A DNA stretch of 64,000 nt from Planifilum sp021793745 (GTDB lineage: Bacteria > Bacillota > Bacilli > Thermoactinomycetales > DSM-44946), in assembly GCA_937983105.1 (NCBI GenBank), contig CALKAM010000089.1:21235-85234 (forward strand), read 5' to 3'. Both the position numbers and the translations under genes were made by a program. Positions 24,579 to 32,111 of this stretch are shown here, one piece after another (position 1 is the first letter of the stretch; the number at the start of each line of letters is the position of its first letter). Below the pieces are notes generated by a model. It ran no database searches, was not told the DNA's origin, and saw nothing but the letters and a program-made list of their open reading frames with translations.

Positions 24579-26576
24579 TTACAGGGTGGAGGCCACTTCG
24601 TAGGCATCCCAGATGGCGTACATGATATTGGCCACCCGGCGCGCATCGCCGATCCGGTGGATGTCTGCGAAATCGTGCTTCAGCTCGTCGTACAGGGTTT
24701 TGTCGGGATCGAAACCGATGGCCAACACAACGGTGTCCGCCTCGATTTCTTTCTCCTCACCGTTCGCGTGGACGAGAACCCCTTTCTCGGTGGCCCGGAT
24801 TACCTTCGTGGAGGTCAACACTTTGATGCCGTGATAAGGAATGAGCGCCTTGAGCATGTCGGAGTTGGCGTGGCAGAGCGGACCGTTTGCGGCGAGAAGC
24901 TCATCCATCTCCTCCACCAAAGTGACCTGTTTCCCCTTCTTGGCCAGCCATAGGGCCAACTCGCATCCGACCAGTCCGCCGCCGACCACCACCGTACGCT
25001 CTCCCGCCGGTTTTTCCCCCAGCAGGACCTCCTTGGCGGTGAAGGCATGATTGCCGTCACCCAGGGGAATCCGCTTCGAGATGGACCCGGTGGCCACGAT
25101 GACGGCATCGGGATGTTCTTCCCTCACCATATCCGCCGTGACGGGGGTGTTCAGTTTGATTTCCACCTGCAAATCCCTCAGCACGTTGTCGTACCAAGCG
25201 GCGAGAACCCGGTCATCCTCTTTGAAGTCGGGCACGCCGCCCGCCAGCAGATTGCCGCCCAGACGGTCCCCTTTCTCGTAAAGGACGGGATCATGGCCGC
25301 GGAGCTTCAGCACCCGGGCCGCTTCACAGCCTGCGACGCCACCCCCGATGATCATCACTTTTTTCGGTTGAAGCGCCGGAGTCAGCCGGGCTTCGCGCTC
25401 CCGACAGGCGGCGGGATTGACCGCACAGCCCAGGGCGGAATATTCCTGGATGCGGCCCATGCATCCTTCATGGCAGGAGAGGCACGGACGGATCAGCTCC
25501 CGCTTTCCGGCCCGCAGTTTGTTCACGTATTCCGGGTCCGCCAGAAGGGGTCGTCCCAGACCGATGATGTCACAGGCGCCGCTCACTAGGGCATCCAGGG
25601 CGAGGTCGGGGTTGTCCATCCGCCCGGCGCAGATGACGGGAACGTCGACGGCCTCCTTTACCCGTTTCGCGTAGGGGATGTAAAGGCCCTTCGGCATGTA
25701 CATGGGGGGATGGCTCCACCACCAGGAATCGTAGGAGCCGACGTCCACGTCAAGGGCATCATACCCGTAGCTGACCAGCAGCTTGGCCGCTTCGATTCCC
25801 TCCTCCACGTCGCGTCCCTTTTCCTCAAAGGTTTCGCCGGGCAGCCCGCCTTTCCGCCAATCCTTGATGAAGCTTTTGACGCTGTAGCGCAGGGCTACGG
25901 GAAAATCGTCGCCGCAGCGCTCTTTGATTTCTTCAACGACTTCCCGCGCAAACCGGAGCCGGTTTTCCAGGGATCCGCCGTATTCGTCGGTACGCCGGTT
26001 GAAGAAGGAGATGGCGAATTGGTCCAGCAGATACCCCTCGTGCACGGCGTGGACCTCGACGCCGTCAAAGCCCGCCCGCTGGGCGTTGGCGGCCCCGATT
26101 CCGAACATCCTGACGATGTGCCGAATCTCCTCCTTGGTCAAGGATCGGCAGGTCCTGTTCAGCCACCGGTGGGGAATGGGAGAAGGCGCCACGGGCGGAT
26201 GGTCGCCCAGATTGGTGGGGATGGTCACCCTTCCGAAGCCCGCGCTCATTTGCAGAAAGATCCTGGCGTCATAGGCGTGAATCCGCTCGGTCAACTCCCT
26301 GGCGGTTCGCACGAAATGGATGCTGTTGTGGGTGGGGCAGGGAACGCTCGGCATGGCGTGCTTTTCCACCCGATTGTCGACAAAGGTGACGCCGGTAATG
26401 ATCAGGGCGGTTCCTCCCCGCGCCCGTTCCACGTAATAATCGATGCCGCGCTGATTGAATCCCCCTTCGGAATCGGAAAGACCGAGGGGACCCATCGGCG
26501 CCATCGCATAGCGGTTTTTCAGCTCCACCGGTCCGATGGAAACCGGTTCAAACAGTTTGGCGTACTTTTGGGACAT
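24579..26576 (-). CDS. NADH:flavin oxidoreductase / 2,4-dienoyl-CoA or enoate reductase-like (FMN, 4Fe-4S, FAD)
   Basis: 665 aa from ATG 26576 behind AAAGGAGGAGC. Residues 1-360 are an old-yellow-enzyme barrel (RYAMAPMG, GFDGVEVHAVHEGYLLDQF, YGGSLENRLRFA). Four cysteines in CLSCHEGCMGRI and GCAVNP match the 4Fe-4S site of FadH/enoate reductases. The C-terminal half has two dinucleotide folds (MIIGGGVAGCEAARVLK; VVVGGGLVGCELALWL). It likely reduces C=C bonds of enoyl compounds with NAD(P)H. A Rex-like box lies upstream at 26692. Confidence 0.88.
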   Translation of the reverse strand: MSQKYAKLFEPVSIGPVELKNRYAMAPMGPLGLSDSEGGFNQRGIDYYVERARGGTALIITGVTFVDNRVEKHAMPSVPCPTHNSIHFVRTARELTERIHAYDARIFLQMSAGFGRVTIPTNLGDHPPVAPSPIPHRWLNRTCRSLTKEEIRHIVRMFGIGAANAQRAGFDGVEVHAVHEGYLLDQFAISFFNRRTDEYGGSLENRLRFAREVVEEIKERCGDDFPVALRYSVKSFIKDWRKGGLPGETFEEKGRDVEEGIEAAKLLVSYGYDALDVDVGSYDSWWWSHPPMYMPKGLYIPYAKRVKEAVDVPVICAGRMDNPDLALDALVSGACDIIGLGRPLLADPEYVNKLRAGKRELIRPCLSCHEGCMGRIQEYSALGCAVNPAACREREARLTPALQPKKVMIIGGGVAGCEAARVLKLRGHDPVLYEKGDRLGGNLLAGGVPDFKEDDRVLAAWYDNVLRDLQVEIKLNTPVTADMVREEHPDAVIVATGSISKRIPLGDGNHAFTAKEVLLGEKPAGERTVVVGGGLVGCELALWLAKKGKQVTLVEEMDELLAANGPLCHANSDMLKALIPYHGIKVLTSTKVIRATEKGVLVHANGEEKEIEADTVVLAIGFDPDKTLYDELKHDFADIHRIGDARRVANIMYAIWDAYEVASTL

Positions 26577-26691
26577 GCTTCGCTCCTCCTTTTCTTTGGA
26601 AAAACTCTCAAGCTGACCGTCTTGTCCCACTGCTCCCCTCAATGTCCTTTTTCAGGTCCAAGGCCAGTGTACAGGGAAACGCGGAGATTGT

Positions 26692-26709
26692 TTGTGATCA
26701 ATTGAACAA
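26692..26709. promoter_or_regulatory. Rex-like box upstream of enoate-reductase-like gene
   Basis: TTGTGATCAATTGAACAA fits the pattern TTGTNAN5TNAACAA seen twice upstream of dcuB. It agrees with the Firmicute Rex operator TTGTTAANNNNTTAACAA at 11 of 14 defined positions. Confidence 0.5.
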
Positions 26710-26891
26710 AAAGGACTCCGACTTGATCTATTTTGTTTCCGTTGTTTGACAGGCACTTCCCGGGAGAGGATGCGGGGGATGAGCCGGTCTTTTCCGCTTC
26801 TTCGCAAAGGGGCGCTTGGCCGGAAAGGAGAAGGGGGGAAAGGCCTTTGGGCGGGGAGAAGAGGACCGAACTCGGCGGAGGCGGGGGGCGC

Positions 26892-26967
26892 CCTCCTCAT
26901 CGCGCTGGGGATTGCCGAACGGCGCATGGAGGCGTCTCGGGACGTGGATCCGCTGTTGCCCGTTACC
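26892..26967 (+). pseudogene. 76-bp relic of a DHA2 MFS gene
   Basis: Matches 23505-23580 of the intact pump gene with about six mismatches, and still reads LLIALGIAERRMEASRDVDP in frame. Sequence on either side is unrelated, so this is an isolated remnant of a duplicated transporter. Confidence 0.7.
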
Positions 26968-27467
26968 CCATCCATCCGCTTTCGACATGGGATCGATCGT
27001 CGGATGAGATGGAACGGAGAAGCCCGATGGATCTCCATCGTTCAGGAAGGGCATCCCTGGATCGGAAAGGATACAGACTCCTGCCGGCCGTCGATTTCAG
27101 AGGCGCGCAGGATGCGTTCCGTTCGCCGGATCCATCCGCGCGAAATCGGGTTTCAGCGCCTCGTAAAGCGTTGGTCGGACGCGAGCCGACGAAGGATTTT
27201 TATGCAATCCCCCGCACTGCGGACCCGATTCCGCAAGGGAGCAGCCGATGGATGATCTTTTTCACTTCTTCCCGTCGAAGAAAATGATATTCTTATTGCA
27301 AAGCGGAGGCCGGTCCGGAATCGGAAGGGGTCGCGGGAAAGCGGCAGGGACACCGGGATGCGATGTTCGCGCAAGGAAATGAGCCCCTGATGCCGTTTTT
27401 CCTGTACGGGAACCCGATTCGGTTCTACGGGCTGGCGGATGTTCGCGTGGTTGTCGATAAAAAGCAT

Positions 27468-27485
27468 TTGTGAAATATTGAACAA
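27468..27485. promoter_or_regulatory. Rex-like box 1 upstream of dcuB
   Basis: TTGTGAAATATTGAACAA agrees with the Rex consensus TTGTTAANNNNTTAACAA at 12 of 14 defined positions. It is 198 nt before the dcuB start. Confidence 0.55.
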
Positions 27486-27597
27486 AAATGATTGGGGTTG
27501 TGCGCCGTGGAGGGAAAAACGGTTCGTTCGTTCGGGAGAATAATGCTTTTGTCACCGGTTCTGTTTAAAGGGCCGCCGGATGTTTTGATGGCATTAC

Positions 27598-27615
27598 TTG
27601 TGAAATAATAAACAA
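27598..27615. promoter_or_regulatory. Rex-like box 2 upstream of dcuB
   Basis: TTGTGAAATAATAAACAA, exactly 130 bp after box 1 and sharing its first 10 bases. It sits 68 nt before the dcuB ATG, a position suited to repression. Confidence 0.55.
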
Positions 27616-27665
27616 TACGATGGGGACTTGAAGTCCTGAGGTTGATGGATGGGGAGGGTAAGGAG

Positions 27666-28979
27666 ATGATCTGGATCGAATTGTTGATTCTCCTCGGGTG
27701 TATCATCATCGGCGCCAGGATCGGCGGGTTGGGTCTGGGAGTCATGGGAGGCGTCGGACTGGCGGTTTTTGCGTTTGTATTCGGCTTGCAACCCACGACG
27801 GCCCCCATCGATGTGATGCTGATGATCCTGGCGGTGATCACCGCCGCCGGCGCCCTGCAGGCTGCGGGGGGAATGGATTATTTGGTTTATCTGGCTGAAA
27901 AGGCCCTGCGCAAAAATCCCAAACGGATTACGTTCGTCGCTCCTCTGGTTACCTATTTGTTCACCTTTTGCGCCGGGACCGGGCACGTGGCCTATTCGGT
28001 GCTTCCGGTGATCGCCGAGGTCGCCCGGGAGTCGGGGGTCCGGCCGGAAAGGCCCCTGTCCATCGCCGTCATCGCTTCCCAGCAGGCGATCACAGCGAGC
28101 CCGATTTCCGCGGCAACCGTCGCCCTGGTTGCCATGCTGGCCGACTTTCATGTCACCCTGTTGGATATCATGATGGTCTGTATTCCGTCTACACTGATTG
28201 CCTGCATGATCGCAGCCGTCATCGCCAGCAAAACCGGAAAGGAGCTAAAGGATGATCCCATCTATCGGAAGCGGCTGAAAGAAGGGCTGGCGCCGATCAA
28301 ACGGGCGAAAGGCGAGTATGTGGCCACAAAAAGCGCCAAGATCTCGGTTGCCATCTTTCTGATCGCGGCCCTCTCCGTGGTCCTGTTCGGCTCCTTTGAA
28401 TCGCTGCGCCCCGGTTGGATGGTGGACGGCGAATTTGTCCGGATGGGAATGCCGGAAACCATTGAGATCATCATGTTGACCGCCGCCGCCGTCATGATCC
28501 TCTGGTGTAAAGCCAATGTTGAAAAAATCGTTTCGGACAGTGTGTTTAAAGCGGGAGCCTCTGCAGTTGTCGCGATCTTCGGGATCGCCTGGATGGGCGA
28601 TACCTTCTTTCATGGGAATGCCGAACAGATTACCCAATCCATCTCAAGTCTGGTCACGTCGGCGCCCTGGCTGTTCGCCACCGCCTTATTCGCCCTTTCC
28701 ATCCTCCTGTACAGCCAGGCGGCCACCGTGCGCACGCTCATGCCGCTGGGAATCACGTTGGGCATCCATCCGGCCCTGTTGATCGCCATGTTTCCCGCCG
28801 TGAACGGATACTTCTTCATTCCAAACTATCCGACCGTTGTTGCCGCGATCAACTTCGACCGCACCGGAACCACGCGAATCGGCAAATACATCCTGAATCA
28901 CAGTTTTATGGTTCCCGGTCTGGTTTCCACGGTCGGGGCCGTGGTCATCGGCATTCTGTTGAGTTCCATCCTGTTGTAG
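27666..28979 (+). CDS. dcuB: anaerobic C4-dicarboxylate transporter, DcuA/DcuB family
   Basis: 437 aa from ATG 27666 (GGGAGG 8 nt upstream). It aligns by eye with E. coli DcuB: GARIGGLGLGVMGGVGLAVF, PIDVMLMILAVITAAGALQAAGG, CAGTGHVAYSVLPVI, ASPISAATVALVAML, NFDRTGTTRIGKYILNHSF. Twelve or so membrane spans. Dcu carriers exchange fumarate, malate or aspartate for succinate during fumarate respiration. The aspartase gene follows 58 nt downstream, giving an aspartate-uptake and fumarate-generating pair controlled by the Rex-like boxes. Confidence 0.93.
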   Translation: MIWIELLILLGCIIIGARIGGLGLGVMGGVGLAVFAFVFGLQPTTAPIDVMLMILAVITAAGALQAAGGMDYLVYLAEKALRKNPKRITFVAPLVTYLFTFCAGTGHVAYSVLPVIAEVARESGVRPERPLSIAVIASQQAITASPISAATVALVAMLADFHVTLLDIMMVCIPSTLIACMIAAVIASKTGKELKDDPIYRKRLKEGLAPIKRAKGEYVATKSAKISVAIFLIAALSVVLFGSFESLRPGWMVDGEFVRMGMPETIEIIMLTAAAVMILWCKANVEKIVSDSVFKAGASAVVAIFGIAWMGDTFFHGNAEQITQSISSLVTSAPWLFATALFALSILLYSQAATVRTLMPLGITLGIHPALLIAMFPAVNGYFFIPNYPTVVAAINFDRTGTTRIGKYILNHSFMVPGLVSTVGAVVIGILLSSILL

Positions 28980-29037
28980 TCTGCCCGGGCATCTTCCGGT
29001 CGTCGATTCAGTTCCTAAAATCAAGGAGTTGATCCAA

Positions 29038-30483
29038 ATGGTTGACCAAAAAAGCGCGTACCGGATTGAAAGGGATTTTTTAGGTGAAAAGCGGATTCCG
29101 ACCGACGCTTACTACGGCGTGCAGACCGTGCGCGCGGTGGAAAACTTCCCGATCACGGGGCTCCGGATTGACCAAACGCTGATCCGCGCCATGGCGATCG
29201 TCAAGAAGGCGGCGGCGTTGGCCAATGCCGATGTCGGCCAGTTGGACAGGAGGATCGCCGAAGCGATTGTGGCTGCGGCGGATGAAATCATCGCCGGCAG
29301 GCTTCATGATCAATTTATCGTCGACCCCATCCAGGGGGGAGCCGGCACTTCCATCAACATGAACGCCAATGAAGTGATCGCCAACCGCGCCCTGGAAATC
29401 CTGGGGGAGGAGAAGGGAAACTACAGGGTCATCAGCCCGAACACCCATGTCAATATGGCCCAGTCCACCAATGACGCTTTTCCGACGGCGGTGCACATTT
29501 CGCTGCTCCTGTCGCTGGATCGGCTGCTCCAGGAGATGGAGGAGCTTCACAAGGAATTTTTGAGGAAAGCCGAGGAATTTGATCCCCTGATCAAGATGGG
29601 CCGCACCCATTTGCAGGATGCGGTTCCGATCCGATTGGGTCAGGAATTTGCAGCGTACGCCTGTGTCCTGGCCCGGGACAGGGAGCGGATCGACCGGACC
29701 CGGGAGGGCCTGTATGCGGTCAACATGGGGGCGACCGCCGTCGGGACGGGACTGAACGCCGATCCGGAATATATCGAGAAGGTGGTCGGATATTTGGCCC
29801 GGTTGACGGGGCTTCCCATAAGGCGGGCGGACAACCTTGTCGACGGAACCCAAAATACCGACTGCTATATGGAGGTATCCTCCGCCCTGAAAACCTGTAT
29901 GATCAACATGTCCAAGGTGGCCAACGATCTGAGATTGATGACTTCCGGCCCGAGATGCGGCTTTGGCGAAATCAACCTGCCTCCCCGGCAGCCGGGGTCT
30001 TCGATCATGCCGGGGAAAGTGAACCCGGTCATGGCGGAGGTCTTGAATCAGACCGCCTTCCAGGTTGCCGGCAACGACCTGACCATCAGCATGGCCTGCG
30101 AGGCGGGGCAGTTTGAACTGAACGTGATGGAGCCGGTCATCGTCTTTAATCTGATGCAATCGATCCGCATCATGACCCGGGTGTTTGCCGTCTTCCGCAG
30201 CTATTGCCTGAGCGGGATTACGGCCAACAAAGAGCGGATGGAAAGCTATGTAAACGAGAGCATGGGTGTCATCACCGCGATCAACCCGCATGTCGGGTAT
30301 GAAACGGCGGCCTCGATCGCCCGGGAGGCGATTGAAACGGGACGACCGGTCCGTGAGATTGTGCTGGAACGGGGGGTTTTAACCGCTGAGGAGTTGGATC
30401 GGATCCTCGATCCCTATGAAATGACCCATCCGGGGATCGCAGGGAAGGAGTTGATTGAAAAGCGGACATTGACGAAGATTTGA
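29038..30483 (+). CDS. aspA: aspartate ammonia-lyase
   Basis: 481 aa from ATG 29038 (AAGGAG 9 nt upstream). Fumarase/aspartase superfamily: YYGVQTVRAVENFPIT, QGGAGTSINMNANEVIANRA, NTHVNMAQSTNDAFPTA, MGRTHLQDAVPIRLGQEF and the lyase signature GSSIMPGKVNPV. TSINMNANE and the absence of fumarase-type residues favour aspartase (L-aspartate to fumarate plus ammonia). It is co-transcribed with dcuB. Confidence 0.93.
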   Translation: MVDQKSAYRIERDFLGEKRIPTDAYYGVQTVRAVENFPITGLRIDQTLIRAMAIVKKAAALANADVGQLDRRIAEAIVAAADEIIAGRLHDQFIVDPIQGGAGTSINMNANEVIANRALEILGEEKGNYRVISPNTHVNMAQSTNDAFPTAVHISLLLSLDRLLQEMEELHKEFLRKAEEFDPLIKMGRTHLQDAVPIRLGQEFAAYACVLARDRERIDRTREGLYAVNMGATAVGTGLNADPEYIEKVVGYLARLTGLPIRRADNLVDGTQNTDCYMEVSSALKTCMINMSKVANDLRLMTSGPRCGFGEINLPPRQPGSSIMPGKVNPVMAEVLNQTAFQVAGNDLTISMACEAGQFELNVMEPVIVFNLMQSIRIMTRVFAVFRSYCLSGITANKERMESYVNESMGVITAINPHVGYETAASIAREAIETGRPVREIVLERGVLTAEELDRILDPYEMTHPGIAGKELIEKRTLTKI

Positions 30484-30532
30484 TTGACGCCCCGTGACGG
30501 GAGATTTCATGGGGGATTTCGAAGTAAAAGAC

Positions 30533-30569
30533 GGAAAGCCCCGGCGCCAACGCGGTGCCGGGGCTTTCC
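30533..30569. terminator. terminator between convergent aspA and cfr-like genes
   Basis: GGAAAGCCCCGGC and GCCGGGGCTTTCC pair perfectly over 13 bp. On the minus strand GTCTTTTAC follows, so it best serves the methyltransferase. Confidence 0.75.
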
Positions 30570-30660
30570 GATGCGCCGAGGTGTTGGCCGGGCACATCCA
30601 AAGGGTGTTTTCTGCTGCCGGTCGGTGTTTCGCCGGAGACCCGGCGCGCCGTTTTCCGCT

Positions 30661-31737
30661 TCACCGCCCTTGCGGCGCCGGGGGCTTGCGCTCCGCCGGC
30701 TCTCCGCGAATATAATACCGTCCGTACAACTGACCGCAGGCCGCTTCGATGTCCACGCCGAAGGATGGTCTTACGGTCACCTTCACGCCGGCTCTCCGCA
30801 GACGCTTGCAAAAGTCGGCCATTTCTCCTTCGCGTGGCCGCTGGTACGCCTTCGGAGCCCCGGAGGCGGGATTGTAACGGATCAGGTTGACGTGATACAG
30901 GTAGTCCCAGGGCCCGCGCCCCCGCAGCAGGGAAATCAGCTTCCCGGCGTGATCGGGTGTGTCGTTCACACCGGGCAGCACGATGTAGGCGATGTACACC
31001 TTGCGCCGATGTTTACGAATGTGCGCATCCAATACTTCCAGCACCTCGTTCAACGGATACTGCCGGTTGATCGGCATCAGGGCGCTCCGCTGCTCGTCAA
31101 AGGGGGAATGGAGCGAAAAGGTGAGATTCACCTGCGGAAACTCTCGGGACAATCGCTCAATTTGGGGGATGAGCCCGATGGTGGAGACCGTGATCCTCCG
31201 GGGACTCAAGTTGAACAACCGGGGATCGGTCAGGACTTTCAGGGCGCTGAACGTTTGCGGGTTGGCCAGCGCCTCCCCCATTCCCATCAGGGAAATGCTG
31301 TCGATGGGGTGGTGCTGCAGATGAAAATAAAGGATCTGATCGGTGATTTCATCCGCGCTCAAATGGCGCTTGAAACCGATCTTGCCCGTGGCGCAGAAGC
31401 TGCAGCCGAAGCCGCATCCGCACTGGGAGGAGATGCAATAGGACTGCCAGCCCGCGCGATAGATCAGCCGGACCGTTTCGATCTTGTTTGAATCGGGCAG
31501 TTCAAACAGCACTTTGTCCGCTTGACCGGACTGTTTCCGGAACGCGGGTGTCAGGTGCAAAATGCTTTTCCCGAACCGTTCCCGCAATTGATGGCGAAGG
31601 GGGAGCGGCAGGGTCGTCATCCGCTCGAATTCGCCGATCCTCTCCTTGAAAATGGCGTGCAGGATCTGGTTGAAGCGGTACCTGGGCCATCCCTTCCCGG
31701 CGACAAACGTTTTCAGCCGGTCGTATTTGGTTTCCAT
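30661..31737 (-). CDS. cfr: Cfr-family 23S rRNA (adenine2503-C8) methyltransferase
   Basis: 358 aa from ATG 31737 with GGAGGG 6 nt upstream. Radical-SAM cysteines 108, 112 and 115 lie in CGCGFGCSFCATG. Cys101 and Cys334 (DIEAACGQLYG) correspond to Cfr Cys105 and Cys338. Cfr-diagnostic segments include KVLFEL, CISSQCGCGFGCSFC, MGMGEALAN (RlmN has GMGEPL), LSPRRITVSTIG and VYIAYIVLPGVND, close to plasmid Cfr. Cfr methylates A2503 at C8 and protects the peptidyl-transferase centre from phenicols, lincosamides, oxazolidinones, pleuromutilins and streptogramin A. An in-frame upstream extension to 32001 is untranslated leader by ribosome-site evidence. Confidence 0.9.
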   Translation of the reverse strand: METKYDRLKTFVAGKGWPRYRFNQILHAIFKERIGEFERMTTLPLPLRHQLRERFGKSILHLTPAFRKQSGQADKVLFELPDSNKIETVRLIYRAGWQSYCISSQCGCGFGCSFCATGKIGFKRHLSADEITDQILYFHLQHHPIDSISLMGMGEALANPQTFSALKVLTDPRLFNLSPRRITVSTIGLIPQIERLSREFPQVNLTFSLHSPFDEQRSALMPINRQYPLNEVLEVLDAHIRKHRRKVYIAYIVLPGVNDTPDHAGKLISLLRGRGPWDYLYHVNLIRYNPASGAPKAYQRPREGEMADFCKRLRRAGVKVTVRPSFGVDIEAACGQLYGRYYIRGEPAERKPPAPQGR

Positions 31738-31810
31738 ATCGTTCCCTCCTCGAGAGGCACCAAAGGCACGGCGGACCCGGCGCCCCTCGGGAAGGGAAAA
31801 GGTTTCCAAC

Positions 31811-31836
31811 GAAAAAGGCGCCGGGTAACCGGCGCC
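31811..31836 (-). terminator. leader terminator T2 before cfr-like gene
   Basis: Minus strand GGCGCCGG-TTAC-CCGGCGCC followed by TTTTTC; perfect 8-bp GC stem. Confidence 0.85.
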
Positions 31837-31870
31837 AAAGAGACGCTGAACCGAACAGCGCTGTTCCATG

Positions 31871-31900
31871 AAAAAAGGCGCCGGACATACCGGTGCCTTT
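31871..31900 (-). terminator. leader terminator T1 before cfr-like gene
   Basis: Minus strand AAAGGCACCGG-TATGT-CCGGCGCCTTT followed by further T residues; 11-bp stem with one mismatch. Its arms are interchangeable with those of T2. Confidence 0.85.
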
Positions 31901-31924
31901 GCTGCCTGTGCTGGTTGATGGATT

Positions 31925-32008
31925 TTACTCGTATAAAGACAAGCAGGTGGTGAAGAGCGCCGGTATGTTTTCGCTATGCCATTGATGCTGAGCGAAAACA
32001 TGGAACAT
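31925..32008 (-). CDS. putative 27-aa leader peptide of cfr-like gene
   Basis: ATG 32008 to TAA (31925-31927) encodes MFHVFAQHQWHSENIPALFT followed by TCLSLYE. GAGGGGG lies 11 nt upstream, a long but possible spacing. The ORF runs through the long leader stem and ends 25 nt before T1, the layout expected for ribosome-mediated attenuation. Translation is unproven. Confidence 0.4.
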   Translation of the reverse strand: MFHVFAQHQWHSENIPALFTTCLSLYE

Positions 32009-32016
32009 GCTCTTCA
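31951..32016 (-). promoter_or_regulatory. long leader stem of cfr-like mRNA
   Basis: Two nested perfect helices: an outer 8-bp stem (TGAAGAGC at 31951-31958 with GCTCTTCA at 32009-32016) and an inner 11-bp stem (ATGTTTTCGCT at 31965-31975 with AGCGAAAACAT at 31991-32001). The stem covers the leader ORF start, so translation of the leader would have to open it. Confidence 0.75.
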
Positions 32017-32043
32017 CAACCCCCTCGCTTTATACTGATTGTT

Positions 32044-32072
32044 ATTATACGCCAATTTCGGGTGAAAGGCAA
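32044..32072 (-). promoter_or_regulatory. sigma-A promoter of cfr-like gene
   Basis: Minus strand TTGCCT (32067-32072), 17-nt spacer, perfect TATAAT (32044-32049). The predicted start near 32037 gives a leader of about 300 nt before the methyltransferase ATG. Confidence 0.75.
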
Positions 32073-32111
32073 TTCTCTCCAAGAAGTGGGTACCCGGCAG
32101 CGGGAATGCCC

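Larger units (their letters stand above)
26577..27665. other. 1.1 kb gene-poor region with relics and redox-type operators
   Basis: No intact gene is supportable. It contains Rex-like boxes at 26692, 27468 and 27598, and an MFS relic at 26892-26967. Otherwise it holds long open frames with the arginine/proline-rich composition of non-coding high-G+C DNA. The 5' regulatory regions of the oxidoreductase (minus) and of dcuB (plus) lie at its two ends. Confidence 0.5.

Noticed and set aside
26746..27255. 169-aa plus-strand frame containing LLIALGIAERRMEA
   Set aside because: Only the 25-residue MFS relic within it resembles protein; the rest is arginine-rich filler.
30661..32001. 88-residue in-frame N-terminal extension of the Cfr-like protein
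   Set aside because: The region holds two terminators and a long stem, and the clear GGAGGG site is at ATG 31737; Cfr proteins start there.
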